A DNA stretch of 64,000 nt from Comamonadaceae bacterium (lineage in GTDB: Bacteria > Pseudomonadota > Gammaproteobacteria > Burkholderiales > Burkholderiaceae_C): assembly GCA_021299875.1 (NCBI GenBank), contig JAJTEW010000002.1, positions 1-64,000 of the forward strand, given 5' to 3'. This document shows, in pieces, positions 52,309 to 61,844 of this stretch. The notes below the pieces were generated by a model that had not been told where the DNA came from, ran no database searches, and worked only from the letters and a program-made list of their open reading frames with translations. The position numbers and the translations under genes are program-made. Numbering within the stretch: the first letter of the stretch is position 1; every line of letters begins with the position of its first letter.

Positions 52309-53184
52309 ATGAAACGCATTTTTCTTTTTGTCATGACCAACCTGGCTGTGGTGGTCGTGCTGGGCATTGTGGCCAACTTGCTGGGCGTCAACCGATTCTT
52401 GACCGCCAATGGCCTGAACCTGGGCGCACTGCTGGGCTTTGCGCTGATCATGGGCTTTGGCGGCGCCATCATTTCATTGCTGATCAGCAAGCCCATGGCC
52501 AAATGGACTTCGGGTGTGCAAGTCATCACCCAACCCGCCAACGCTGACGAGGCCTGGATTGTGAACACGGTGCGCAAGTTTGCGGACCAATCCGGTATCG
52601 GCATGCCCGAAGTCGGCATTTTCCCGGGCGACCCCAACGCATTTGCCACCGGCGCTTTCCGCGATTCGGCTTTGGTGGCCGTGTCGACTGGCTTGTTGCA
52701 AAACATGACGCACGAGGAAATCGAAGCCGTGATTGCCCACGAAGTGGCGCACATTGCCAACGGTGACATGGTCACCATGACCCTGATCCAAGGCGTCATG
52801 AACACCTTTGTGGTGTTCATCTCGCGCGTGGTGGGCTACGCGGTGGACAGCTTCTTGCGCAAGGGGGACAGCGAGAACACGGGCCCCGGCATGGGCTACT
52901 ACATCACCACCATCGTGATGGACATTTTGTTGGGCTTTGTGGCCGCCATCATCGTGGCCTGGTTCAGCCGTCAGCGCGAGTTCCGCGCCGATGCCAGTGC
53001 GGCGCAGTTGATGGGCCGCAAGCAGCCCATGATCAACGCCTTGGCCCGTTTGGGCGGTGTGCACACCGCCGAGTTGCCCAAAACCATGGCCGCCATGGGC
53101 ATTGCGGGTGGCATTGGCCAGTTGTTCAGCACGCACCCGCCGATTGAAGAGCGCATCGCTGCGCTGCAAAACAGCGCCTCATAA
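52309..53184 (+). CDS. htpX: Membrane-bound zinc metalloprotease HtpX
   Basis: HtpX degrades misfolded inner-membrane proteins with FtsH. The 291-residue protein has two N-terminal spans (about 4-24 and 35-55), the HEVAH zinc motif in [14 protein letters not shown] (about 143), two further hydrophobic stretches (about 160-180, 200-222) and the third zinc ligand in [10 protein letters not shown] (about 228). ATG 52309 gives the standard [11 protein letters not shown] start. It overlaps the convergent phosphatase gene by 6 nt. Confidence 0.97.
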   Translation: MKRIFLFVMTNLAVVVVLGIVANLLGVNRFLTANGLNLGALLGFALIMGFGGAIISLLISKPMAKWTSGVQVITQPANADEAWIVNTVRKFADQSGIGMPEVGIFPGDPNAFATGAFRDSALVAVSTGLLQNMTHEEIEAVIAHEVAHIANGDMVTMTLIQGVMNTFVVFISRVVGYAVDSFLRKGDSENTGPGMGYYITTIVMDILLGFVAAIIVAWFSRQREFRADASAAQLMGRKQPMINALARLGGVHTAELPKTMAAMGIAGGIGQLFSTHPPIEERIAALQNSAS

Positions 53185-53823
53185 AGACGATTCGTCTTGG
53201 GCCAGTGCGTCCAGGTGGGATGTGTCACCCCATCCCACCAAGGACAAGCCCTCAGGCGTCCACAGCAAGCGGTTGACCGCGGTGTTGGTGAGTGACCAGG
53301 TGCGCGGGGCTTGAAGATCGAGGCGGGTGGCGGCGCGGTACAAGATGTCGAGCACGCCGCCATGGGCCACCATCACCATTTGTTGCCCGGTGTGTTGGGC
53401 GGCCAATTCGTTCACGGTGTCCACAATGCGTTCGTGCAAAAGCAGCAGCGACTCGCCACCACCCGGAGGCGCCCATTCGGGTACCCGTTTGCGCCATTGC
53501 ACCGCGTGCTCGGGCCACTCGGCTTGAACTTCTGCAAATGTGCGCCCTTGGAACACACCAAAATGCCGCTCGCGCAGGCCCTCGTGCGTGCGCACGGTGT
53601 GTCCCATGGCACTGGCCAGGGCTTGTGCCGTGGAGTGCGCCCGCGACAAGTCACTGGCATAGATGGCGTCCACCTTTTCACGTCCGCTCAGAGCCCGGGC
53701 CAAGCGATCGGCCTGCAGCAGCCCGATGGCGTTGAGGGGGATGTCCAAGTGACCTTGGAGGCGTGTTTCCACGTTCCAAGCGGTTTCTCCGTGGCGAATC
53801 GCCAAAATGCGGGTGACGTCCAT
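53179..53823 (-). CDS. Histidine phosphatase family protein (GpmB/PhoE-like)
   Basis: The 214-residue protein has the phosphoglycerate-mutase-like catalytic core: IRHGETAWN with the phospho-accepting His (about 10), [13 protein letters not shown] with the proton-donor Glu (about 84) and [12 protein letters not shown] with the second His (about 153). Members act on diverse phosphate esters; the substrate is not predictable. It is the last gene of the minus-strand run starting at the SDR gene, with 14 nt after the lipoprotein gene. Confidence 0.92.
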   Translation of the reverse strand: MDVTRILAIRHGETAWNVETRLQGHLDIPLNAIGLLQADRLARALSGREKVDAIYASDLSRAHSTAQALASAMGHTVRTHEGLRERHFGVFQGRTFAEVQAEWPEHAVQWRKRVPEWAPPGGGESLLLLHERIVDTVNELAAQHTGQQMVMVAHGGVLDILYRAATRLDLQAPRTWSLTNTAVNRLLWTPEGLSLVGWGDTSHLDALAQDESSL

Positions 53824-53837
53824 GGGGGTGAATGCGC

Positions 53838-54467
53838 TCAGCGCGGCAATTCAATGTTCACCCGCCGCAAGCCTGCAGGCGGGTTGGGAAAATGGGCCAA
53901 CGCGGCCTGAAACAGCGCGGCAAAAATCGGCACGCTGTCACCCCATGGCCCCGCGTGGCTGGCCCGGGTTTCGTACACCACTTGGCCTGATTGGAGGTCA
54001 CGCAGGATCAAACTGACTTCGCGCCGGTAATGGGTGGGCGGAGGAAAGCGCATGCCCAGCCCCACGCCAATGTGCGATCCAAATCCACCGCCAATGCCCG
54101 AGCCGATGGCGATGCTGCCATGGGGTGACCAGCCTGGCCCCAAGGGTCGTCCCCAGGGGTCGGCCAAGTACCGGTCACCACTGAAGCCCACCATCACACT
54201 CAGTTGTGCATTGACATCGTCGCGCACCAAACCCACGGCGGTCATGGCGGCTTGGGCTTGTTGTTCGGCCAAGCCCGCTTCAGGGTTTTGGGCCTGAGAG
54301 GGCAAACGTTCAAAACGGTAAGTGGCGCTTTGCAAGCTCATGCCCGCAGGCACAGCCGTGACCGAGACCACATCGCTGTCGATCAGGCGCACGGAGGCAC
54401 AACCCGACAGCAAACCCAGGGCCGCTGCGGCCAAGGCCCATAAAAAACGCCGGACGATCGTGTTCAT
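53838..54467 (-). CDS. DUF4136-family lipoprotein
   Basis: The 209-residue protein has a lipoprotein signal (LGLLSGC, Cys at about 24) and a DUF4136-type body: TYRFERLPSQAQNP, AEQQAQAAMTAVGLVRDDVNAQLSVMVGF, a Gly-rich central stretch (IAIGSGIGGGFGSHIGVGLG, about 120-140) and LILRDLQSGQVVYETRA. These proteins are probably periplasmic or outer-membrane attached, of unknown role. ATG 54467 positions the lipobox normally; GTG/ATG starts upstream overlap ttcA. Confidence 0.82.
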   Translation of the reverse strand: MNTIVRRFLWALAAAALGLLSGCASVRLIDSDVVSVTAVPAGMSLQSATYRFERLPSQAQNPEAGLAEQQAQAAMTAVGLVRDDVNAQLSVMVGFSGDRYLADPWGRPLGPGWSPHGSIAIGSGIGGGFGSHIGVGLGMRFPPPTHYRREVSLILRDLQSGQVVYETRASHAGPWGDSVPIFAALFQAALAHFPNPPAGLRRVNIELPR

Positions 54468-54487
54468 GAAGGTGCTCTCCTGAAGGG

Positions 54488-55420
54488 TCACATTGAAATC
54501 ACCTGAATACCCGGCAAGGAAGCTTCCTTGAACTCTTCTTCGTCAAAAGCCTTGTCGCCGTCGTCCGATTCGATGCCTGTGATTTTCAGGTCCTTGAAGC
54601 CGTGCAATTTGGCGTCCATCAAATGCGAGGGCACCACGTTTTGCAAAGCCGAAAACATGTTTTCAATGCGGCCGGGGTGCTTCTTTTGCCACTCGCGCAG
54701 CATGTTGCCCACTTGCAGGCGTTGCAGGTTTTCCTGGCTGCCACACAGGGTGCACGGGATGATGGGGAACTGTCGGTGCGCTGCCCAACGGATCAAATCC
54801 GTCTCGGCCACATAGGCCAGTGGGCGGATCACCATGAACTCGCCGTTGTCGCTGACCAGCTTCGGGGGCATGCCCTTGAGTTTGCCGCCAAAAAACATGT
54901 TCAAGAAGAAGGTCTGCAGCATGTCGTCGCGGTGGTGGCCCAGCGCCAGTTTGTTGCATTTGAGCTCGCGGGCCACGCGGTACAAAATGCCCCGGCGCAA
55001 ACGTGAGCAAAGGCTGCACATGGTCTTGCCTTCGGGGATCTTGTCTTTCACGATCGAATACGTGTCTTGCGTCTCGATGTGGAACTCCACGCCCAGCGCT
55101 TTGAGGTAAGCAGGCAGGATGTGCTCAGGGAAACCCGGCTGCTTTTGGTCCAGGTTGACCGCGACCAGCTCGAAGTCGACCGGCGCGCGGGCCTTCATCT
55201 TGAGCAGGATGTCGAGCATGCCGTAACTGTCCTTGCCGCCTGACATGCAAACCATGATGCGGTCGCCCGCCTCAATCAGGTTGAAGTCACTGATGGCCTG
55301 GCCCATTTGACGGCACAGGCGTTTTTCGAGCTTGTGGGTTTCGCGCTCGATCTTGAGGGCTTGGGCAGCCGCTGATTCGGCTTGCGCTTGTACCCAGGCG
55401 TTGTCGGTTTCTGTGTTCAT
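54488..55420 (-). CDS. ttcA: tRNA 2-thiocytidine synthetase TtcA
   Basis: TtcA uses ATP and a 4Fe-4S cluster to thiolate cytidine 32 of tRNAs. The 310-residue protein has the PP-loop motif [12 protein letters not shown] (about 58), and the two CxxC pairs [10 protein letters not shown] (about 134) and CTLCGSQ (about 225) that hold the cluster. An acidic tail (about 285-305) follows. ATG 55420 is preferred over the GTG four codons upstream, which would overlap folB. Confidence 0.96.
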   Translation of the reverse strand: MNTETDNAWVQAQAESAAAQALKIERETHKLEKRLCRQMGQAISDFNLIEAGDRIMVCMSGGKDSYGMLDILLKMKARAPVDFELVAVNLDQKQPGFPEHILPAYLKALGVEFHIETQDTYSIVKDKIPEGKTMCSLCSRLRRGILYRVARELKCNKLALGHHRDDMLQTFFLNMFFGGKLKGMPPKLVSDNGEFMVIRPLAYVAETDLIRWAAHRQFPIIPCTLCGSQENLQRLQVGNMLREWQKKHPGRIENMFSALQNVVPSHLMDAKLHGFKDLKITGIESDDGDKAFDEEEFKEASLPGIQVISM

Positions 55421-55425
55421 GAGGT

Positions 55426-55797
55426 TCACCACTGTCCGGTTTCCATGCGAATGGCCACTTCGCAGTCTTCAAAAATTTCAAGTTTGGCAATCTTGACGCG
55501 CACACCCAAAACACCGGGCAACTGCATCAGGCGGTTCGAGACCTTGCCGATCAGCGTTTCCAGCAGGTTGATGTGCTCTGCGGTGCATTCGTCGATGATG
55601 ATTTTGCGCACTTTGCGGTAATCCAGCACCGAATGGATGTCGTCGTCGCTGGGCAGCAGGGGCTGCGTGCCCAAATTCAATTCGGCATCGACTTGGATCG
55701 GCTGCGGATCGGTTTTCTCGTGTTCCAGGATGCCCAGGTTGGCGTCGAAGCGCAAACCGGTCAGCTCCAAGGTTTGTTGGCCAGCAGGGGTTTTCAT
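55426..55797 (-). CDS. folB: Dihydroneopterin aldolase FolB
   Basis: FolB converts dihydroneopterin to 6-hydroxymethyl-dihydropterin in folate synthesis. The 123-residue protein shows the family pattern [10 protein letters not shown] (catalytic Glu), the VLDYRKV motif with the conserved Tyr, [10 protein letters not shown] and [13 protein letters not shown] with the active-site Lys. Its start overlaps the stop of a second FolB-like gene by 4 nt. Confidence 0.88.
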   Translation of the reverse strand: MKTPAGQQTLELTGLRFDANLGILEHEKTDPQPIQVDAELNLGTQPLLPSDDDIHSVLDYRKVRKIIIDECTAEHINLLETLIGKVSNRLMQLPGVLGVRVKIAKLEIFEDCEVAIRMETGQW

Positions 55798-56189
55798 GTC
55801 GGGGATTTGATCTGGAAGATTTCAACCCCGACGGCTTCGCAGTCCGGGTACACATCGGGTTTGCAACTGGACAGGCGCACCGCCTGGACCTGTGGGTGGG
55901 CGATCATCTCGCGCATCAGGTCGTCGCACAAAGTCTCTTGCAGCACGATGTGGCCTTGGGCCACCCGGCGCGCAATCACTTCACGGATGAAGTCGTAGTC
56001 CACCACCTCGGCCAAGTCGTCTTGCGTGGGGGTGGACGCGCTGTAGGGCACAAACAACTCCACGTTGAAGACGATGCGCTGAGGGCCGAGCTTTTCAAAG
56101 TCGTGCGCACCAATGCGCACGTCCACCGTGTGGTTGCGTAAAAACAGGCGGCGGCAATTCAGTGCCAAATCGGTCATCAGGTCGCTCAT
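55794..56189 (-). CDS. Second FolB/FolX-family protein
   Basis: The 131-residue protein shares the T-fold pattern of FolB: VDVRIGAHDFEKLGPQRIVFNVEL, VVDYDFIREVI, LQETLCDDL and RLSSCKPDVYPDCEAVGVEI, so the conserved Tyr and Lys are present, while the position of the usual catalytic Glu seems to be Asp (GAHD). It may be a FolX-like epimerase or an auxiliary aldolase. ATG 56189 overlaps the SDR stop; the longer start at 56264 lies inside the SDR gene. Confidence 0.8.
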   Translation of the reverse strand: MSDLMTDLALNCRRLFLRNHTVDVRIGAHDFEKLGPQRIVFNVELFVPYSASTPTQDDLAEVVDYDFIREVIARRVAQGHIVLQETLCDDLMREMIAHPQVQAVRLSSCKPDVYPDCEAVGVEIFQIKSPT

Positions 56190-56959
56190 GCAGCGCCTTT
56201 CGGTTCGTCCAAAAACATCACGTCGCGCGCCAAAGGCACCAAGTGCTGGCCGTTGTCCACGCACACCGTGGTGCCGGTGATGCAGGGGTTTTGCGCCAAA
56301 AACAGGCAGGTGGCCGCCACCTGTGCCGGGTCGATGGGCTCGCGCATGAGGTTGACGCGGCTGGCGCGGTCAAAGTTGTCTTGGGTTTGTGGACCACTCA
56401 AAAACATCAGGCCCGGGGCCACGCCGCACACCCGCAAGGGAGCCAGGGCCTGGGCCTGCAAAGCCACGGCGCGCTCCAGTGCCAATTTGGACACGGTGTA
56501 TGAAAAATAGTCTGGGTTCAGGTTAAAAACCTTCTGATCCAGGATGTGGACCACGCTGCGTTGGCCGGGCTGGGCCCCGGGCGCGGTTTGTTGAGCCATC
56601 AGCGAGGCCAGCACCATGGGCGCGATCAAATTCACTTCCAGTTGCAGACGGGCACCGGGCAAGTCCATGTCGTTGCCCGCATCCGGCTCGAACAGCGAAG
56701 CGTTGTTCACCAAGCAGTCGAGCGGGCCGTGGCTTTGCGCGATGTGCGCCATCATCTGTTCGACTTGTTCGCTTTGAGCCAGATCGGCTTGCACGCATTC
56801 AACGTTTCCCCCGGCGCCTTGCAGCTCGGCCTGCAGCGCCTTGGCCGCATCGGCCGAGCGTTGGTAATGGCACCAAACGCGCCAGCCTGCCTCTGCAAAT
56901 TGGCGAACGATCTCTGCGCCCAGGCGGTGAGCGCCTCCGGTGACCAGAACTTGTTTCAT
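56186..56959 (-). CDS. Short-chain dehydrogenase, FolM/pteridine-reductase-like
   Basis: The 257-residue SDR has the cofactor motif VTGGAHRLGAEIV with the TGGxxRLG form typical of pteridine reductases and FolM, the NNAS motif, YTVSK catalytic Tyr-Lys (about 158) and a GVAPGLM stretch. Position upstream of two FolB-family genes supports a dihydropterin or dihydrofolate reduction role. It is the first gene of the minus-strand run and divergent from the methyltransferase gene. Confidence 0.85.
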   Translation of the reverse strand: MKQVLVTGGAHRLGAEIVRQFAEAGWRVWCHYQRSADAAKALQAELQGAGGNVECVQADLAQSEQVEQMMAHIAQSHGPLDCLVNNASLFEPDAGNDMDLPGARLQLEVNLIAPMVLASLMAQQTAPGAQPGQRSVVHILDQKVFNLNPDYFSYTVSKLALERAVALQAQALAPLRVCGVAPGLMFLSGPQTQDNFDRASRVNLMREPIDPAQVAATCLFLAQNPCITGTTVCVDNGQHLVPLARDVMFLDEPKGAA

Positions 56960-57095
56960 GAAGGGGCCTGGGCAGACAGGTCTGCGCAGGAATATCCAAG
57001 GTGATAAAGGGCTGAATTATCGGGCAAGCCATGGATTTGGCCCCTGGCAACCCCGGCAACCCCCTCACACCTTCGGCGACAATCACCGCGTGACC

Positions 57096-58193
57096 ATGCC
57101 CAATCCCCATCCCCTTTCCGAGTTGACCCCGCTGATCCACCAGGCGATTGCCCAAGCGGGTGGCTGGATCGGTTTTGACCGTTTCATGGCCTTGGCCTTG
57201 TACGAGCCAGGGCTGGGTTATTACACCAATGCCTTGCAAAAGTTCGGCGCCATGCCCGCGTCGGGCAGCGACTTCGTGACCGCGCCGGGCATGTCCCCGC
57301 TGTTTGGCCAAACCCTGGCCGTGCAGGTGCGCCAGGCGCTGCAGGCCACGGGGACCGACGAGGTGTGGGAGTTCGGTGCCGGCACCGGGGCACTGGCTCT
57401 GCAACTGCTGGACAGCCTGGGTGATGCCGTTTGCCGTTACACCATCATCGATTTGTCGGGCACTTTGCGCGCCCGTCAGGCCGATGCCTTGTTGAAGCAT
57501 GCCGACAAAGTGCGCTGGAGCGACACTTGGCCCGACGCCATCCAGGGCGTGGTGGTGGGCAACGAAGTGCTCGACGCCATGCCGGTCCAGCTGCTGCAAC
57601 GAACTCAGGGTGTCTGGCACGAACGCGGTGTGGTCAGCGCGGGTGAACAATTCGCGTGGCAAGACCGCCTGACCGAACTGCGCCCGCCTGTCGAGATTGA
57701 GGGTGAGCACGATTTCCTGACTGAAATCCACCTCCAAGCCGAGGCCTTCATCACCACTTTGGCCGAGCGCTTGCTGGCTGGGCGGGGTGGGGCGGCGTTT
57801 TTTTTGGATTACGGCTTTCCAGAGGGCGAATACTTTCACCCCCAACGCCACATGGGCACCGTGATGTGCCACCAGTTGCACCAGGCCGACGACAACCCGC
57901 TGGTGGCGGTGGGCCAAAAAGACATCACAGCCCATGTCAACTTCACCGGGGTCGCGCTGGCCGGGCAAAGCGCGGGGCTGAATGTGCTGGGCTACGCCAG
58001 CCAAGCTTGGTTCTTGCTCAATCTGGGCTTGGCCGAGCGCATGGCCGAGGCCTCTTTGGCCGAACGCAGCCAGGCGCAGCGCCTCATCAACGAACACGAA
58101 ATGGGCGAGTTGTTCAAAGTGGTCGGGTTCGCCACGTCGTCCGATTGGGCCGCTCAGGGCTTTGCCCGAGGCGACCGATCGCATCGCCTGTAA
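57096..58193 (+). CDS. MidA/NDUFAF7-like SAM-dependent methyltransferase (DUF185)
   Basis: The 365-residue protein has the DUF185 pattern: GWIGFDRFMALALYEPGLGYYTN (about 22), the SAM site VWEFGAGTGALALQLL (about 89), VVVGNEVLDAMPVQL (about 152), FFLDYGFPEGEYFHPQR (about 230) and DITAHVNF. Mitochondrial NDUFAF7 methylates an arginine of complex I; the bacterial target is not established. ATG 57096 is used; a GTG lies two codons upstream. Confidence 0.9.
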   Translation: MPNPHPLSELTPLIHQAIAQAGGWIGFDRFMALALYEPGLGYYTNALQKFGAMPASGSDFVTAPGMSPLFGQTLAVQVRQALQATGTDEVWEFGAGTGALALQLLDSLGDAVCRYTIIDLSGTLRARQADALLKHADKVRWSDTWPDAIQGVVVGNEVLDAMPVQLLQRTQGVWHERGVVSAGEQFAWQDRLTELRPPVEIEGEHDFLTEIHLQAEAFITTLAERLLAGRGGAAFFLDYGFPEGEYFHPQRHMGTVMCHQLHQADDNPLVAVGQKDITAHVNFTGVALAGQSAGLNVLGYASQAWFLLNLGLAERMAEASLAERSQAQRLINEHEMGELFKVVGFATSSDWAAQGFARGDRSHRL

Positions 58194-58211
58194 ACGGCAT
58201 TCAGGCCATCT

Positions 58212-58406
58212 ATGTTGCGCTGGCTCATCGTGGTGTTTTTGGCCCTGATCATTTTCAGCGGCTTGCAAAAGTGGCTGCAGAAATTTGGCTTCGGGCGTCT
58301 GCCCGGTGACTTTCGGTTCCGGCTGTTTGGTCGGGAATGGTTCATCCCCTTGACCAGTACTTTGTTGCTCAGCCTGTTGGCGGCCGCCATTGCGCGATGG
58401 GTTTGA
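58212..58406 (+). CDS. DUF2905 small membrane protein
   Basis: This 64-residue protein has two hydrophobic segments (about 3-17 and 46-62) separated by the conserved FGRLPGDFRFRLFGREWFIPLTS. It fits DUF2905, a two-helix inner-membrane family without known function. It begins 18 nt after the methyltransferase gene and is likely co-transcribed. Confidence 0.88.
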   Translation: MLRWLIVVFLALIIFSGLQKWLQKFGFGRLPGDFRFRLFGREWFIPLTSTLLLSLLAAAIARWV

Positions 58407-58781
58407 GGTGTTGTCAGTCAGGGCCTGCAACACGAACGTGTTACAGTGCGTCACGCCATTGGCGACTTATGCCCATCAAGCTCCTTGCGAGCCGATAGCG
58501 CATCCCGGCAGAGGGATGCCAGTCTTGTCCTCCACTGTGCTCATCGCCCGCCATGCTTTCAAAGCTGGGCCCAGACGATTTTTTTGCTTCCTTTTTCATG
58601 CACCTCTGCACGGTGCGGTTGTTCGTCAAGCTTTGCCGCTGGCATTCGAGGGAGCTTTTTGGCAGCAGGACATGCCAAGAACCGTTCCGCCAAACAGCCC
58701 CTTAGAAGGCCTTGTGTGCGGTTCGACCCCCCTTCGTTAAAATACATGACTCTCTTTTACTGTTCACACCAACCCATCTCC
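58407..58781. other. Gene-poor stretch before the infA region
   Basis: About 375 nt without a supported gene. It holds a palindromic AACACGAACGTGTT (58429-58442) that could be an operator and, near its end, a promoter-like TAAAAT at 58739-58744 (a -35 of TTCGAC lies about 14 nt upstream, poorly spaced) likely driving the small gene and infA. Open frames on both strands lack recognisable products. Confidence 0.45.
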
Positions 58782-58997
58782 ATGGGAAAATTCCGAATTC
58801 AACCGTGCTCCAGGGCTTTGCCCAACGGCGCATTTGGCGCGCAAGTGTCTGTGGCCAGTGGCCGCGGCAGCGCCAGCACCGACCGCGTGATGCGTTTTGT
58901 GCCTGAATTTGCTACGCCTGCCGCCGCCAGCCAATACGCCCTCGATGAAGGCATGTTGTGGGTGGAGCGCCAGACGACGAAACCGATCCTGCTTTGA
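58782..58997 (+). CDS. Small conserved-looking hypothetical protein
   Basis: A 71-residue basic protein (MGKFRIQPCSRALPNGAFGA, then SVASGRGSASTDRVMRFVPEF and the AAASQYALDEGMLWVER end). I do not assign it to a named family; composition, codon usage and the tight 14-nt distance to infA support a real gene. No signal peptide or membrane segment. The Shine-Dalgarno is weak. Confidence 0.55.
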   Translation: MGKFRIQPCSRALPNGAFGAQVSVASGRGSASTDRVMRFVPEFATPAAASQYALDEGMLWVERQTTKPILL

Positions 58998-59011
58998 GAA
59001 AGACGTTTTAA

Positions 59012-59272
59012 ATGGCTAAAGAAGAACTGATTGAACTGATGGGCGTGGTCAACGAGGTGTTGCCCGACACCCGTTTTCGCGTGACGCTGGACAACGGCCA
59101 TCAATTGATTGCTTATTCCGCCGGCAAGATGCGCAAGAACCACATCCGCATTTTGGCGGGTGACCGCGTGACGCTGGAGTTGTCGCCCTATGACCTGAGC
59201 AAAGGCCGCATCAGCTTCCGTCACTTGGCTGGACGTGCTCCGATGGCGCCTCGCCGCCCGCCCGCCCGCTGA
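59012..59272 (+). CDS. infA: Translation initiation factor IF-1
   Basis: IF-1 is a single OB-fold domain that occupies the A site of the 30S subunit during initiation. The 86-residue protein has the family pattern [22 protein letters not shown], the [20 protein letters not shown] segment and [20 protein letters not shown]. The tail [14 protein letters not shown] is a lineage-type extension. Because it is outside the ribosomal-protein cluster it may be a second infA copy, as many Burkholderiales have two. Confidence 0.95.
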   Translation: MAKEELIELMGVVNEVLPDTRFRVTLDNGHQLIAYSAGKMRKNHIRILAGDRVTLELSPYDLSKGRISFRHLAGRAPMAPRRPPAR

Positions 59273-59366
59273 TCCTGACCACTTCTTTGCGTTGACCAGG
59301 GTCAACGCGCCAGGCCCTTGAATCGCGGCGCATGATCCCCAAGTGGTTTTCAACACAGGGGAAATC

Positions 59367-59813
59367 ATGAACGTTTCAGCCGACGCCTTGCACATTGTTT
59401 GTCCGCATTGCCACACCACCAACCGGGTGCGTGCGGCCGATCTGCTCAATGCCCCCGATTGCGGGCAATGCCATCAAGCCTTGTTTGCAGGACACCCACT
59501 GGCGCTGGATGCGGTCAACTTTGACAAGCACATCGGCCGCAGCCAAATCCCTGTGTTGGTGGACTTTTGGGCCCCTTGGTGCGGCCCCTGCCGCATGATG
59601 GCACCGGCTTATGAGCAAGCCGCTGGCCTTTTGGAGCCCCAAGTGCGGGTGGCCAAACTCAACACCGAAGAAGCGCAAGCCATCGCCAGCCGCTTCAACA
59701 TCCGCAGCATCCCCACACTCGCTTTGTTTGTTGGTGGCCAAGAAGTCGCCCGTCAGGCCGGGGCTTTTCGCACCGCGCAAGACATTGCCGGTTGGGCGCG
59801 TTCGCACCTGTGA
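59367..59813 (+). CDS. trxC: Thioredoxin 2 (TrxC)
   Basis: The 148-residue protein has the N-terminal zinc finger of TrxC (VCPHCHTTNR and DCGQCH, four cysteines, about residues 12-36) followed by a thioredoxin domain with the active site FWAPWCGPCRMMAP (about 69) and the cis-Pro loop IRSIPTLALF (about 112). TrxC reduces cytosolic disulfides and is often induced by oxidative stress. It stands alone after infA and converges on cca. Confidence 0.95.
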   Translation: MNVSADALHIVCPHCHTTNRVRAADLLNAPDCGQCHQALFAGHPLALDAVNFDKHIGRSQIPVLVDFWAPWCGPCRMMAPAYEQAAGLLEPQVRVAKLNTEEAQAIASRFNIRSIPTLALFVGGQEVARQAGAFRTAQDIAGWARSHL

Positions 59814-59827
59814 GAGATTCAGGGCTC

Positions 59828-61078
59828 CTACAGAGAAACTGCAACAGCTTTGACGCGTGCTTTGAAAATCTGCTCGCCGATTTGCGGACCTTTGAGGCCT
59901 TGAGCCGCTGCTGCCTGAGCGATGGGTGCGGTCTCGACGGACAGCGCTGCCTGTTGGGCTTTGAGCAAGCGCAGGGCCTGAGGGTAAGCCGCCTCTTCAA
60001 ACCCCTGCCGTCCCCGCGCATCGCATTCGCAGGCTTGCAGCACCTGCGCAAAACGCTCGGGTTGGCGCACCGCATCGCAGCGTTCCAGTAAGCGCATCAG
60101 GGCTTCTGGCCCCAGCTCGGCGCTGCGGTGGATGTTGCCGTGCTCACGCGCCACCACCTCGGCCAGTTCCTTGCCCTCGGTCGGCACACGCAGGCGATCG
60201 CACACCTGCCGTAAAAGCTTCACGCTGCGGCCTTCGTGACCGATGTGGCGCGGCAGCACGTCGGCGGGCGTGCTGCCTTTGCCCAAGTCGTGCATCAGGC
60301 AGGCCACACGCACATGCAGCGGCATGTTCAGCTGGGCGGCCATGTCCATCACCAGCATCATGTGGACGCCCGTGTCGATCTCAGGGTGGTATTCCGGCCG
60401 TTGAGGCACGCCCCACAGGCGGTCCAACTCGGGCAGCAAGACCTTGAGCGCACCGCATTCGCGCAGCACCTCGAACAGGCGCGAGGGTTTGGCGCTCATC
60501 AGTCCGCGAGCCAACTCTTGCCAGACGCGCTCGGGCACCAAATGGTCGGCTTCACCGTCCTTCACCATCTGGCGCATCAACGCCATGGTGTCGTCGGCGA
60601 CGGTGAAGTTGCCAAAGCGCGCTGCAAAGCGGGCCACGCGCAGGATGCGCACGGGGTCTTCTGCAAAGGCTTCGGTCACATGGCGCAGCACTTTGCCGTG
60701 CAGGTCGCGTTGGCCGCCATAGGGGTCCACGATTTGGTCTGTCCATGCGCTGGGAGCAGCGAGAGCGATTGCCTCGGGCACGGCCATGGCGTTCACCGTG
60801 AGGTCGCGCCTTGCCAGGTCTTCTTCAAGCGTGACGCTGGGGTCGGCCTGCACCGCAAAGCCTTTGTAGCCCCTTGCCGTCTTGCGTTCGGTGCGGGCCA
60901 GGGCGTATTCCTCGCGGGTCTGAGGGTGCAAAAACACCGGAAAGTCCTTGCCCACGGGCATATAGCCTTGGGCGCCCATGGCTTCGGGCGTGCAGCCCAC
61001 CACCACCCAGTCGCGGTCGCTCACGGGCAGGCCCATCAAGGCATCGCGCACCGCACCACCGACGACAAAAACACCCAT
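59828..61078 (-). CDS. cca: CCA tRNA nucleotidyltransferase (multifunctional, with HD domain)
   Basis: Adds or repairs the 3'-CCA of tRNAs. The 416-residue protein has the class II nucleotidyltransferase head VGGAVRDALMGLPVSDRDWVVVG with the catalytic DxD (about 20), RRDLTVNAM, EDPVRILRVARFAARF, and a C-terminal HD phosphohydrolase domain (CLMHDLGKG, about 260), typical of the E. coli-type multifunctional enzyme. The preceding GST gene starts on the same strand and ends 8 nt upstream. Confidence 0.97.
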   Translation of the reverse strand: MGVFVVGGAVRDALMGLPVSDRDWVVVGCTPEAMGAQGYMPVGKDFPVFLHPQTREEYALARTERKTARGYKGFAVQADPSVTLEEDLARRDLTVNAMAVPEAIALAAPSAWTDQIVDPYGGQRDLHGKVLRHVTEAFAEDPVRILRVARFAARFGNFTVADDTMALMRQMVKDGEADHLVPERVWQELARGLMSAKPSRLFEVLRECGALKVLLPELDRLWGVPQRPEYHPEIDTGVHMMLVMDMAAQLNMPLHVRVACLMHDLGKGSTPADVLPRHIGHEGRSVKLLRQVCDRLRVPTEGKELAEVVAREHGNIHRSAELGPEALMRLLERCDAVRQPERFAQVLQACECDARGRQGFEEAAYPQALRLLKAQQAALSVETAPIAQAAAAQGLKGPQIGEQIFKARVKAVAVSL

Positions 61079-61086
61079 GGTGGCTT

Positions 61087-61770
61087 TCAGCGGTGGAGCC
61101 GGAAAGGCTCTTCAAAGTCGATGAAGTCCTGCTCGGCCAGCGCCCCTTCGGTCCAGGCTTTGACGCCGGGCAGAGCGCACACGCGGTCCATGTAGGCGGC
61201 CACAGCGGCAGGCACGGGGAGGGCGTAGGTTTTGATGCGCATGACCACCGGGGCAAAGTAGGCGTCGGCGATGGTGAATTGGCCAAAAAGCATGGGGCCG
61301 CCGTGTGCTTGCAGCAGGCCGCTCCACAGGCTGCAAATACGGTCCAAGTCGGCACGAACGGCGGCTTGGTCGCGCAGGGCCAAGGCCCCTATGTCGGGCA
61401 GTTGCGCCTCGATGTTCATCGGGCAGGCGCTGCGCAAGGCCATGAAGCCGCTGTGCATTTCGGCGCAAACGCTGCGGGCGCGTGCTCGGGCAACGCGGTC
61501 CTGCGGCCAAAGCTGCTTGTCCGGGAATTGCTCGGCCACATACTCAGCAATGGCCAGGGTGTCCCACACGGCCAGTCCATCGTGCACCAGCACCGGCACC
61601 TTGCCCACCGGGTTGACGGCTTTGAGGGTGGACTTGAAATCCGAGTCGGGCGCGAAGCTGTCAAAGCGAACAAACACCTCTTCAAAATCAATGCCCGCCT
61701 GGCGCAGCATCACCCAGGGGCGCATGGACCAAGACGAGTAGTTTTTGTTGGCGATGTAAAGCTGGATCAT
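61087..61770 (-). CDS. Glutathione S-transferase family protein
   Basis: The 227-residue protein has the N-terminal thioredoxin-like GST domain (MIQLYIANKNYSSWSMRPWVMLRQAG, NPVGKVPVLVHDGLAVWDTLAIAEYVAE with the Pro-Val and Asp-Thr glutathione contacts, about 49-75) and a helical C-terminal domain with FTIADAYFAPV. YSSWS fits the Ser/Tyr active-site region of a YfcF-like or maleylacetoacetate-isomerase-like group. ATG 61770 gives the standard start. Substrate unknown. Confidence 0.9.
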   Translation of the reverse strand: MIQLYIANKNYSSWSMRPWVMLRQAGIDFEEVFVRFDSFAPDSDFKSTLKAVNPVGKVPVLVHDGLAVWDTLAIAEYVAEQFPDKQLWPQDRVARARARSVCAEMHSGFMALRSACPMNIEAQLPDIGALALRDQAAVRADLDRICSLWSGLLQAHGGPMLFGQFTIADAYFAPVVMRIKTYALPVPAAVAAYMDRVCALPGVKAWTEGALAEQDFIDFEEPFRLHR

Positions 61771-61844
61771 TGTTTTCTCCCGTGAATCAGAGCCCACATG
61801 TTAGCGGTCTCGGCTGTAGACGGGGGACATATTGCACCGCTAAT

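Noticed and set aside
58441..58629. A 62-codon minus-strand open frame before the infA region
   Set aside because: No ribosome site or known family, and it crosses the presumed promoter region.
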